Below are positions 1 to 6,356 of a DNA stretch of 13,984 nucleotides, piece after piece. The position numbers and the translations under genes are program-made. The notes below the pieces were generated by a model. That model was not told where the DNA came from, did no database searches, and worked only from the letters and a program-made list of their open reading frames with translations. The stretch's first letter is position 1. Each line of letters begins with the position of its first letter. The stretch is from assembly GCA_045540015.1 (NCBI GenBank), contig JAZQGP010000018.1, forward strand, positions 1-13,984, given 5' to 3'. This DNA is from UMGS1387 sp045540015. GTDB lineage: Bacteria > Bacillota > Clostridia > Oscillospirales > CAG-382.

Positions 1-128
1 CTGAACACATCTGTGCTTGTTCCGTTCATGAAGCCAAGCTCATAAGCAGAAGCCACTTCCTTTGCATACCACGAAGTAGTCTTTACGTCTTTAAACTGCC
101 CGTCGGTATAGGTGTTTGTTTTTGCAAA
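1..128. repeat. SLH cassette repeat, copy 1
   Basis: Aligns without gaps to 5807-5934 with 5 mismatches in 128 bp; bases 55-128 are identical. It encodes the first SLH motif, and identity falls away inside the signal peptide. Confidence 0.9.
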
Positions 129-203
129 GGCAGCATTTGCAGCAATCGTAATTGATGCTGCAGAAAGAAGTACGGCAAAAACTCTTATAAAATTCTTTTT
201 CAT
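1..203 (-). CDS. SLH-domain secreted protein, N-terminal fragment (third SLH paralogue)
   Basis: The gene starts with ATG at 203 and runs off the left edge, so only about 67 residues are visible. They comprise a signal peptide (MKKNFIRVFAVLL, then a hydrophobic core ending in AAFA before KTNTYTD, a signal-peptidase-I-like site) followed by the first SLH motif, with FKDV, WYAKEV, AYELGFMNG and DVF. SLH domains anchor proteins to pyruvylated secondary cell-wall polymers in Gram-positive bacteria. A consensus AAGGAGG (214-220) sits 10 nt upstream, and the gap to the PHP gene is 17 nt, so the two genes are probably co-transcribed from the PHP promoter. The visible SLH segment is almost identical in DNA to that of the 1399-6012 gene, but the signal peptide differs. 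The C-terminal modules are outside the window, so whether it also carries a glycosidase is unknown. Confidence 0.88.
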   Translation of the reverse strand, partial: MKKNFIRVFAVLLSAASITIAANAAFAKTNTYTDGQFKDVKTTSWYAKEVASAYELGFMNGTSTDVF

Positions 204-213
204 GTTATTGTTT

Positions 214-220
214 CCTCCTT
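214..220 (-). promoter_or_regulatory. Ribosome binding site of the left-edge SLH gene
   Basis: The minus strand reads AAGGAGG, a full anti-16S match, 10 nt before the ATG at 203. It directly abuts the TAA stop of the PHP gene, consistent with tight operonic coupling. Confidence 0.85.
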
Positions 221-1225
221 TTATTTCAACAGCTCATCCGTGAAATAAGCGTTTGTGTTGGCATTCTGTCCGTCAACACCTTCAACGGTGATTCTTACAT
301 ATTCATACTCAGGCTTTACATCAAAGCTTGCACAATTAAGAGGCTTTCCGTCCTTGCTTACAAGCTTATCAATATATCTGTTTCCTGTATGGAGGATAAT
401 GCGTTTTGCATCTGAGCAGTTTATATGTATTTTTCCGTCTTCAAACCACAAATTATATATTTCAGGTCCCTGTGAAGCATAGAAATCGCCTCTCAGGAGA
501 GCATCGGTAATTGTCTCATATTCAAGCTTGTCTGCTTTTATCATGATATATCCGCCGCAGGCATTAACAAGTGAGTGATTGTCATCTGCCGAAATACAGA
601 AAATACGCTTACCGGCTCTGAGCATATCGTCGTATTCCTTCTCATTATAATCGTTATATCCGTCAACAACACACGCATTATTATAAATTTCCATTGCGTG
701 CATGTTATCATAGCCGATATAGTCGGCATAGTTTTCAAGCGACCAGTTAGGGTGGTTATAGGTTACGAAAAATCCGTTTTCGCGGCCTATTCTCATCATG
801 TCGTTTATACATTCATGGGAATGCTGTCTTACATAATCGGGCTTGCTTTCGTCAAATTTTACCTTTGCACGGTTAAGAGTTGCATTTCCCCAGGTGTATT
901 CACTTCTGTGATAGCAAACCTGGGTAAGATTATCGGGCTTTAATGCAACAAAACACATATGGCAGGTTTTCAGCAGACAAAAATCATTGCTTGTGTGCTT
1001 ATTTACCTCCATTTCGTATCCGTTAAGCGGCAGAAAGTCTTCATCTGCAAGCTCAGGATGCGGAACAAACACATCATGGTCCGTAAATGCGACAATCGAA
1101 TAGCCGTTCTTCTTATACAATTCCTTCACTTCTTCGGGAGACATTTGTCCGTCAGAAACATTTGTATGGCAGTGAAGATTAGCCTTATAAAACTTTCCAC
1201 TCTCGGGGATTAAAAACTTTTTCAT
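221..1225 (-). CDS. PHP-domain metallophosphoesterase (CehA/McbA-like)
   Basis: This encodes a 334-residue protein with no signal peptide, so probably cytoplasmic. PHP metal-site motifs appear in order: LHCHT (His18, His20), SDG (Asp25), FTDHD (Asp49, His50, Asp51), NGYEME (Glu71), His89, NHP (His158), EIYN (Glu179) and SADDNH (Asp214/215, His217). The C-terminal part, with GDFYASQGPEI and a beta-rich YVRITVEG tail, resembles the extended PHP proteins that hydrolyse phosphoester bonds with a di- or trinuclear metal centre. The substrate is unknown. The start was chosen as ATG 1225: GGAGG at 1232-1236 is 6 nt upstream, whereas the TTG at 1231 touches the ribosome binding site. It has its own candidate promoter and is followed after 17 nt by an SLH surface-protein gene, an unusual partner for a cytosolic phosphoesterase. 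Confidence 0.9.
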   Translation of the reverse strand: MKKFLIPESGKFYKANLHCHTNVSDGQMSPEEVKELYKKNGYSIVAFTDHDVFVPHPELADEDFLPLNGYEMEVNKHTSNDFCLLKTCHMCFVALKPDNLTQVCYHRSEYTWGNATLNRAKVKFDESKPDYVRQHSHECINDMMRIGRENGFFVTYNHPNWSLENYADYIGYDNMHAMEIYNNACVVDGYNDYNEKEYDDMLRAGKRIFCISADDNHSLVNACGGYIMIKADKLEYETITDALLRGDFYASQGPEIYNLWFEDGKIHINCSDAKRIILHTGNRYIDKLVSKDGKPLNCASFDVKPEYEYVRITVEGVDGQNANTNAYFTDELLK

Positions 1226-1231
1226 ACTCAA

Positions 1232-1236
1232 CCTCC
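1232..1236 (-). promoter_or_regulatory. Ribosome binding site of the PHP gene
   Basis: The minus strand reads GGAGG followed by TTGAGT and then ATG. The 6-nt spacing decides the start in favour of ATG 1225 over the in-frame TTG at 1231. Confidence 0.85.
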
Positions 1237-1266
1237 AAAAAAAATTTTTCCTTAATATTTTTATCT

Positions 1267-1301
1267 ATTATAAGCATACCAAATTCCACCCTTTTTGTCA
1301 A
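1267..1301 (-). promoter_or_regulatory. Candidate sigma-A promoter of the PHP-SLH operon
   Basis: A perfect -35 TTGACA lies at 1301-1296 (minus strand). At the ideal 17-nt spacing sits TATGCT (1278-1273), a 4-of-6 match to the -10. Immediately next to it is a perfect TATAAT (1272-1267), but that would need a 23-nt spacer. Which hexamer is used cannot be decided by eye. The element lies between the upstream terminator (1350-1383) and the PHP ribosome binding site, giving a short leader of about 35-45 nt. Confidence 0.6.
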
Positions 1302-1349
1302 CTAAAATTATCGGTTTTCGCAGTCAAAAAATCGGTTATTTTTTTAAGC

Positions 1350-1383
1350 AAAAACGCGACCACCCGCAAAACGGATGGCCGCG
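1350..1383 (-). terminator. Intrinsic terminator after the complete SLH/WbsX gene
   Basis: On the minus strand a 12-bp stem (arms 1372-1383 and 1355-1366, two G-U pairs) with a 5-nt loop is followed by five U. It begins 16 nt after the stop codon at 1399. It separates the large SLH gene from the PHP operon. Confidence 0.88.
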
Positions 1384-1398
1384 ACTGTTAATATGTTG

Positions 1399-4300
1399 TT
1401 ATTTAACCTCGGTAACCTTTACGTTATCAAGAATAAATGTACCTGAGGTTGTTTCCGAAGGAGGAGTGATATAGCAGGAGAACGCAGCGCCTGCCGTAGT
1501 CAGCATATCTCCGACGGTATATTCTCTTTCAAAATGCTGCCATGAGCCGTCTGCAGGAAGCTTAAGGTCTCCTGCGCCGTGGTTCTGTCCGCTAGGTGAT
1601 GCATACTGGATGTTAACCGAGAGAACCTGGTCAACCTTATTTCCTTCGGAGTCGGAAACAGCTCTTGCATCAAAGGAAATCTTATATGTCTTTCCCGCTT
1701 CAAACGGATACTGGTGAACGGCATACGTCCAAGCCTTCATTTGCTTACCCTTGAAGAAATAAACATGATTGCCGGGCTTTGTTTCATCCTCGATAACGGA
1801 AATTGTTGCGGTAGGAGATGTAAATGTGTTAAGTCCGGGTCTTTCGGCGTCGCCGTTGATTATGCCGCTTGTGTCTTCTGCGGTTTCTTCATTATAATCA
1901 GGATCCTCAACAAGTCTGATGTAGTCTAATTCGGCATAGCCTTTTCCTCCGAACGGGTCAACACGGATAGCCGTAATATCGCCGAACCAGGATGCCTTCT
2001 TACTCATATCGATGGTATATACTTCCCATTCGTCGGATTTTGTTGAATTGAGTTTGACACTCATTTTCTTGCTTTCGTTCCATGTCTTATCAAGGGTTGT
2101 AAGGAAGTAAATCTGAATATCGGTTTCTCCGCCCTTTGAGTACGTATAATCATATCTCATACGAATTTCAAGCTTAGGATACTTCGCGGCAGGAATCTTA
2201 CCGAGAGAGGACATTGTCATATTCGGGTCTTCATGATTCTTTACAGTATTATCAATTTTGAGATACTCACCGTTTGCCATAAGGTCAGCGCCGCCGCTTG
2301 ACCAGCCCTCGGAGGTAAATCCTTCAAACTCCCATGCTGTTCTGTTCTTAAGAACACTGTCAGCATAGAGTCCTGCTTCGGGAGTTTCCACAAGCTGCTT
2401 ATTACCGTCCTGCTTATAGGTAAAGCCGAGAGCACCGGCAAGTGTCTTGTAGGAAATCATAGGCAGTCCGTCTGTTGCATAAAGCGTATAGCCAAGAGGC
2501 TTTGATACTCCGTCAACGGTAAATGTATCTTTTCCTACGGTGTAAACCACCTTATGATTATTTGCTTCGATTGTAAGAGCCTTTTCATCGTGATCCCAGC
2601 TGATAAGAGAATGCATAATGTACTGAATCGCGGTTTCGGGGTCAAACGGGAAGAGGATATCGTCCCCGTTCTTCGCATACTTGATATAGCTTTCAATCTT
2701 TTGGCCGTTGACGTAAAGCTCGGGCTGATTTGCCTTTTCAAGCTTTGAGCTTTCCGACTCCTTAACAAAATCAATGCTTTCGATTGTGAAGTTGATTCCG
2801 ATTCCGTCTGCAGGGTCAAATCTAAAGGTTGAGAGCACACCGTCCCACTTAATATTTGTATTTACGTTAAACACATATTCCTTCATCTCGTTTGTGTCTG
2901 CTACAACAGTAATAGCTTTACGTTCATCGAGATTCGGTTCTGTCATGGTTCCGAAATAAATCTTCATATTGCTTCCGGAATCTATTTTTATCTTTATTAC
3001 AACTCTTTCAACCTCTGAAATGTCAAGACCTTCAATGCCCTTTATTCCGAGGCTAAAGTCTTTGACATTGCTCACACCGGAAATTGCGCCGTTTTCATAT
3101 TTAATGTTTTCTATTCCTGTATAAGATACACTGCCTTCTTCAAAGGTTATCTTCTTTACGGATTCGTATTCCACATTGTCCGTATCAAAGGTTTTATAGT
3201 ATCCCTGACGGCGAAGATGTCTTGCGTACTGAGGATAGAGGTGGTTAATACGCTCAAGCTGTGCTTGAGAAGGAACAGCGTCCTCATGCTTTTCACCGAG
3301 CTTTGTATACTCTTCTCTTATTACATCAAGGTATCCAAAACCGTGAAGTCCGTCACAGGGCATCATATAGGTTCCTTCTCCGTATTCGTTCCAGGTTGAG
3401 AGCCAAACCATCTTTTCCTGCCATGTTCCCTTTTTGGCGTTATCGGGAATGTACGTATCCTTTACCCATTTGTGAGTTTTTGTATACTCATCGGGATTCA
3501 TAAGAGGCATCTTTGCGTTACGCCATGCGTAATCGGAGTAACCAACGCTTATTGTGGGTATCTGATAAACCGTTCCGGTCTTCTTTGCTTCTGCAGCACC
3601 CGCGAGGTTCTTCCTCACATTTGTTGTATAAGTGTAGCCTTCAGCACCCCAGTGGTATGCCGCATTCGCGTCTATTCCAACCTCTGCAAGTGTTGCAATT
3701 GTTCCGTTTGAAACATAAATCATACCGTCAAAGCCGTGTTCTCTTGCAGCTTCTTCAAGATAGTCAAGCTCAACCTTTGTCTTTTCAACAGTGCCGAACA
3801 TGGCATCGCTTGCTATAGTGTTGATTGCATATACGTGAAGCACAGGCTTATTATCAATTACAAGATAGTTTTCGTCAAGGAAGTAGTTTTCAAACCAGTA
3901 AGGAATTACATTTTCTCTGAACTGCTGTGCATTAAACTTTGCACCGCTTCCTGCTTCCCAAATAAGGCAGTACTTCATATAATCTTCGTACTTCGCCTGC
4001 TGATAGCCGTCATGAAGCTGATATGAAAGCCTAGGTTCCTTAACAGGACCGCTTGTTACATCTGCATACCAGCAGAACGCCTGAGCATCAATACCGTGTT
4101 CTGCCATGAACTTGATTTCCCAGTCCGCACTTTCGGGATTTCCTTCGTCATAGTAGCCGAGAACGGGCTTGTTTTCGTCATAAGGAGATATAACAGCCCA
4201 GCCGTAATGCGTGCCGTTGTTTCTCCAGAGCGAGCAAACGTTCATTGCAACAATCCAGTCGGTAAGGTCAGCTTTTGCAGAAGGCTCCGGAACATAGTCA

Positions 4301-6012
4301 TAATGGTCAGCAAGATTGTAAACCTTGATATTGTCAAATCTTGCGTTTCCGTTTTCAGACACAAAGGAGAGTGTGTCAACGGGATTTGTTGTTCCGAGTG
4401 TTACAAAGCCTGCGGTTCTGCCGTTAACTATAATTTCTGCTTTTGCGGCAGAGGGATTTGCTTCAACACGAAGTCTGTACCACATATTCTTTGTGAGGTC
4501 ATAAACCTCTGTGCCGTTAGCATAGAGCTTTCCGTTCTTGCTTTCAAGCTTTACGGCATTTGTGCTGCCGCTCATAATCTTAAATCCTGCATTTTCCTCT
4601 TCAGGAAAAATTGCAAGCATTTCGGCAACATACTTTGTATCAATCGCGTCAAAGGGTTTTGTTACACTTGCCTTTCCCGAAAGAACAAGCTCTTCTTTCT
4701 GAACAGATGCATTGCCCTCGGTTTTCCAACCGTATACCTCGTCAAGACCGTAGATATCAAAGATTTCAAATACGCCGTAATTTGCAACGAAGTTGATTTT
4801 TCCTCCGGGGAAAATACCTCCGCGTCCCTTTTCGTCAATAGCAAAGCGGAAGTTTACAATGTTATCCGAAAGCAAATCATGCTCGCCGTAGGAAACACCG
4901 TCAATAAAGGTTTCGCTCTTGCCTGTGGTAAAATCGAGATAAAGTCTGAACATCTCTTTTTCAGTCTGCTTTGCCTTTACAAGAGTGGTATACTTTCCGT
5001 CTTTACCCAGAATTGCCCAGCTTCCGTCGATAACCTTGAGCTGATATGCGCTTTCGCCTTCTTCATCTCGGAATTCAATATATGTGCCTGTTCCGTTTAC
5101 AACTGCATAAAACTCAGCAACAATCTTATCTTTATCAATTCTGTTGAACTCGCGGATAAACGCAGAGCCCTGTGTTGTGCTGACATCTTCAACGCCTGTT
5201 ACAGCGTGCTCTATGCTTGTTCTTGCCGTACCGCCTCTGTTGTCGAGAATCCAGCCGGAAACAATGTTTTCACGAATAGATGCTGTATTACTTGTGAGAC
5301 CGTTGGTGAAAGCTCCGGCGGTATAAACAAACTGATAAGCGTCGCGCACGTTGTATTCCTTGAGAGTCTTCTGAAGACGGTTTTCGGGAATTGCAACGCG
5401 GTTTATAATTGCCGCAGCTTCGCTTCTCTTGATGTCTGCATCGGGGTTAAACGTTCCGTATGCGTCAGAGCCCATTACTACGCCTGCATTATAAAGCATG
5501 AGAATTTTTGAAGCGTAGTCGTTTGACTCGATAACATCGGGAATATGCTCAACGCTGTTAATTGCCTTGAACTCACTTGCGGGAACTGCATCTGCAAAGA
5601 GAACTGCCATTTCCGCACGTGTGATGTTTCTTGTGTAGCTGTCAAAGTCGCCAGCCTTGATGATGCCGTTGTCTACAGCATACTTTACAAAGCTGTCGTA
5701 CCAGTTACCGCTTGTGCTGTTAGAAGGTGCTTCTTTTCCGTTGAAGTTTGCGTGAACGCGAACTGCCATTGTGATGCCCTGTGCAACCGTTACGTTACCG
5801 TCGGGACTGAACACATCGGCGCCCGTTCCGTTCATGAAGCCAAGCTCATAAGCAGAAGCTACTTCCTTTGCATACCACGAAGTAGTCTTTACGTCTTTAA
5901 ACTGCCCGTCGGTATAGGTGTTTGTTTTTGCAAATGCCGCACACGCACCGAGTGTTAAAGCACACGCGGCAAGCACGCCAGCAAAAAGCTTTGATGTGAT
6001 TCTTGTTTTCAC
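1399..6012 (-). CDS. SLH-anchored modular protein with WbsX/GH99-like glycoside hydrolase domain (complete paralogue)
   Basis: This encodes a 1537-residue wall-anchored protein. Modules in order: signal peptide (about 1-28, ending ACAAFA before KTNTY); three SLH motifs (about 30-208); two concanavalin/LamG-like jelly-roll segments (about 215-395 and 400-570); a catalytic-type domain (about 580-920); a jelly-roll segment (about 955-1090); a copper-amine-oxidase-N-like domain starting LYVNGQKIES (about 1095-1210); another jelly roll (about 1225-1370); and a C-terminal CBM4/9-like module (about 1382-1537, INGDAE through FILDNVKV). The catalytic domain has GYYDEGNPE, EHGID, FCWY and WNEYGEGTYMMP, in which Glu876 and Glu879 match the NExxEG catalytic pair of GH99 and WbsX-family enzymes. 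This suggests surface glycan cleavage; the substrate is unknown. The start is GTG 6012, because GGAGG lies 7 nt upstream, while ATG 6018 is only 1 nt from it. It is a single-gene transcript with its own promoter and terminator. The LGAC in the signal peptide could be read as a lipobox, but the AFA site shared with the paralogue argues for signal peptidase I. Confidence 0.88.
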   Translation of the reverse strand: MKTRITSKLFAGVLAACALTLGACAAFAKTNTYTDGQFKDVKTTSWYAKEVASAYELGFMNGTGADVFSPDGNVTVAQGITMAVRVHANFNGKEAPSNSTSGNWYDSFVKYAVDNGIIKAGDFDSYTRNITRAEMAVLFADAVPASEFKAINSVEHIPDVIESNDYASKILMLYNAGVVMGSDAYGTFNPDADIKRSEAAAIINRVAIPENRLQKTLKEYNVRDAYQFVYTAGAFTNGLTSNTASIRENIVSGWILDNRGGTARTSIEHAVTGVEDVSTTQGSAFIREFNRIDKDKIVAEFYAVVNGTGTYIEFRDEEGESAYQLKVIDGSWAILGKDGKYTTLVKAKQTEKEMFRLYLDFTTGKSETFIDGVSYGEHDLLSDNIVNFRFAIDEKGRGGIFPGGKINFVANYGVFEIFDIYGLDEVYGWKTEGNASVQKEELVLSGKASVTKPFDAIDTKYVAEMLAIFPEEENAGFKIMSGSTNAVKLESKNGKLYANGTEVYDLTKNMWYRLRVEANPSAAKAEIIVNGRTAGFVTLGTTNPVDTLSFVSENGNARFDNIKVYNLADHYDYVPEPSAKADLTDWIVAMNVCSLWRNNGTHYGWAVISPYDENKPVLGYYDEGNPESADWEIKFMAEHGIDAQAFCWYADVTSGPVKEPRLSYQLHDGYQQAKYEDYMKYCLIWEAGSGAKFNAQQFRENVIPYWFENYFLDENYLVIDNKPVLHVYAINTIASDAMFGTVEKTKVELDYLEEAAREHGFDGMIYVSNGTIATLAEVGIDANAAYHWGAEGYTYTTNVRKNLAGAAEAKKTGTVYQIPTISVGYSDYAWRNAKMPLMNPDEYTKTHKWVKDTYIPDNAKKGTWQEKMVWLSTWNEYGEGTYMMPCDGLHGFGYLDVIREEYTKLGEKHEDAVPSQAQLERINHLYPQYARHLRRQGYYKTFDTDNVEYESVKKITFEEGSVSYTGIENIKYENGAISGVSNVKDFSLGIKGIEGLDISEVERVVIKIKIDSGSNMKIYFGTMTEPNLDERKAITVVADTNEMKEYVFNVNTNIKWDGVLSTFRFDPADGIGINFTIESIDFVKESESSKLEKANQPELYVNGQKIESYIKYAKNGDDILFPFDPETAIQYIMHSLISWDHDEKALTIEANNHKVVYTVGKDTFTVDGVSKPLGYTLYATDGLPMISYKTLAGALGFTYKQDGNKQLVETPEAGLYADSVLKNRTAWEFEGFTSEGWSSGGADLMANGEYLKIDNTVKNHEDPNMTMSSLGKIPAAKYPKLEIRMRYDYTYSKGGETDIQIYFLTTLDKTWNESKKMSVKLNSTKSDEWEVYTIDMSKKASWFGDITAIRVDPFGGKGYAELDYIRLVEDPDYNEETAEDTSGIINGDAERPGLNTFTSPTATISVIEDETKPGNHVYFFKGKQMKAWTYAVHQYPFEAGKTYKISFDARAVSDSEGNKVDQVLSVNIQYASPSGQNHGAGDLKLPADGSWQHFEREYTVGDMLTTAGAAFSCYITPPSETTSGTFILDNVKVTEVK
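4469..4581. repeat. 113-bp identical block, copy 1
   Basis: Identical over 113 bp to 12899-13011. It encodes part of the second jelly-roll segment (IMSGSTNAVKLE to WYRLRVE). Flanking DNA diverges in both silent and replacement positions. Confidence 0.92.
5330..5409. repeat. 80-bp identical block, copy 1
   Basis: Identical to 13757-13836 over 80 bp. It spans the end of the third SLH motif and the following linker (NRVAIPENRLQKTLKEYNVR). High similarity continues to about 5490, then drops sharply. Confidence 0.9.
5807..5934. repeat. SLH cassette repeat, copy 2
   Basis: Partner of 1-128 (5 mismatches). Encodes the first SLH motif of the complete SLH/WbsX protein. Confidence 0.9.
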
Positions 6013-6019
6013 TGTCATT

Positions 6020-6024
6020 CCTCC
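6020..6024 (-). promoter_or_regulatory. Ribosome binding site of the complete SLH/WbsX gene
   Basis: The minus strand reads GGAGG, then A, ATG, ACA, GTG. Spacing is 1 nt to the ATG (6018) and 7 nt to the GTG (6012), so the GTG is the better start. Confidence 0.8.
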
Positions 6025-6046
6025 GTTTCAAATAATAAAATTTGTT

Positions 6047-6075
6047 TGCAGCACCTACAAGACTACAGCGCTGCA
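6047..6075 (-). other. Hairpin in the 5' leader of the SLH/WbsX gene
   Basis: Arms 6067-6075 (TGCAGCGCT on the minus strand) and 6047-6055 (GGTGCTGCA) form a 9-bp stem with two G-U pairs and an 11-nt loop. It starts a few nucleotides after the predicted transcription start. It has no U-tract, so it is not a terminator; transcript stabilisation or regulation is possible but unproven. Confidence 0.45.
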
Positions 6076-6087
6076 TATTACACTTAC

Positions 6088-6116
6088 ATTATACATAAAA
6101 AAATAGGCAAAAGCAA
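6088..6116 (-). promoter_or_regulatory. Sigma-A promoter of the complete SLH/WbsX gene
   Basis: A perfect -10 TATAAT (6093-6088) is preceded, after exactly 17 nt, by a weak -35 TTGCTT (6116-6111). The predicted start is near 6081, leaving a leader of about 65-70 nt. The T-rich spacer and flanks fit a Firmicutes promoter. Confidence 0.72.
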
Positions 6117-6167
6117 TACCAAAATCTTCCGTTTTTTTGTACTATATTATTTTGTGAAAATGAGAAC

Positions 6168-6200
6168 AAAAAACAGGTGCGGTGAAACTACCGCACCTGT
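6168..6200 (-). terminator. Intrinsic terminator after the repeat protein and small peptide gene
   Basis: On the minus strand there is a perfect 11-bp stem (ACAGGTGCGGT with its complement; arms 6190-6200 and 6173-6183), a 6-nt loop and six U. It lies 18 nt after the stop of the 41-codon gene, so that small gene falls inside the transcript. Confidence 0.92.
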
Positions 6201-6218
6201 GAGCGCTATTTAATTCTT

Positions 6219-6344
6219 TTACGCATCGGTTTCGACTTCGCCCCAAAGATGTCCGACATCGATAAATGTATCGCTGCCATTCATAATGTCCTCAGAGCTT
6301 ACGAAGGATACTTCAAGTTCGGGTCCTTTATAAAACTTTTTCAC
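6219..6344 (-). CDS. Small 41-residue acidic peptide gene, unknown function
   Basis: This is a 41-codon ORF starting GTG at 6344, beginning MKKFYKGPELEVSFVSSEDI and ending in acidic GEVETDA; it has no cysteine and no membrane segment. Support for translation: GAGG (6353-6356) overlaps the upstream TGA stop with 8-nt spacing to the GTG, the gap to the preceding gene is only 10 nt, and a strong terminator follows immediately. The pattern of a basic start, then Y..PELEV and an S-E-D-I stretch resembles short uncharacterised peptides often found in clostridial genomes; this similarity is from memory. Function is unknown; a small cytoplasmic protein or a peptide precursor are both open. A longer in-frame version from 6428 would overlap the upstream gene by 74 nt and is less likely. 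Confidence 0.65.
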   Translation of the reverse strand: MKKFYKGPELEVSFVSSEDIMNGSDTFIDVGHLWGEVETDA

Positions 6345-6349
6345 TTTAA

Positions 6350-6356
6350 TCACCTC
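6350..6356 (-). promoter_or_regulatory. Ribosome binding site of the small peptide gene
   Basis: GAGGTGA on the minus strand overlaps the TGA stop of the large upstream gene, with 8 nt between GAGG and the GTG start. The arrangement suggests translational coupling. Confidence 0.65.

Noticed and set aside
4096..5511. A 471-codon open frame on the plus strand, rich in Cys.
   Set aside because: It lies entirely antisense to the SLH/WbsX gene, whose modules are clear in the other frame. Composition is atypical, there is no ribosome binding site or promoter, and no recognisable domain.
5935..6012. LGAC in the signal peptide as a lipoprotein box.
   Set aside because: It fits a loose lipobox, but the signal peptide continues to an AFA cleavage site shared with the left-edge paralogue, which lacks the Cys. 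SLH proteins are normally released by signal peptidase I.
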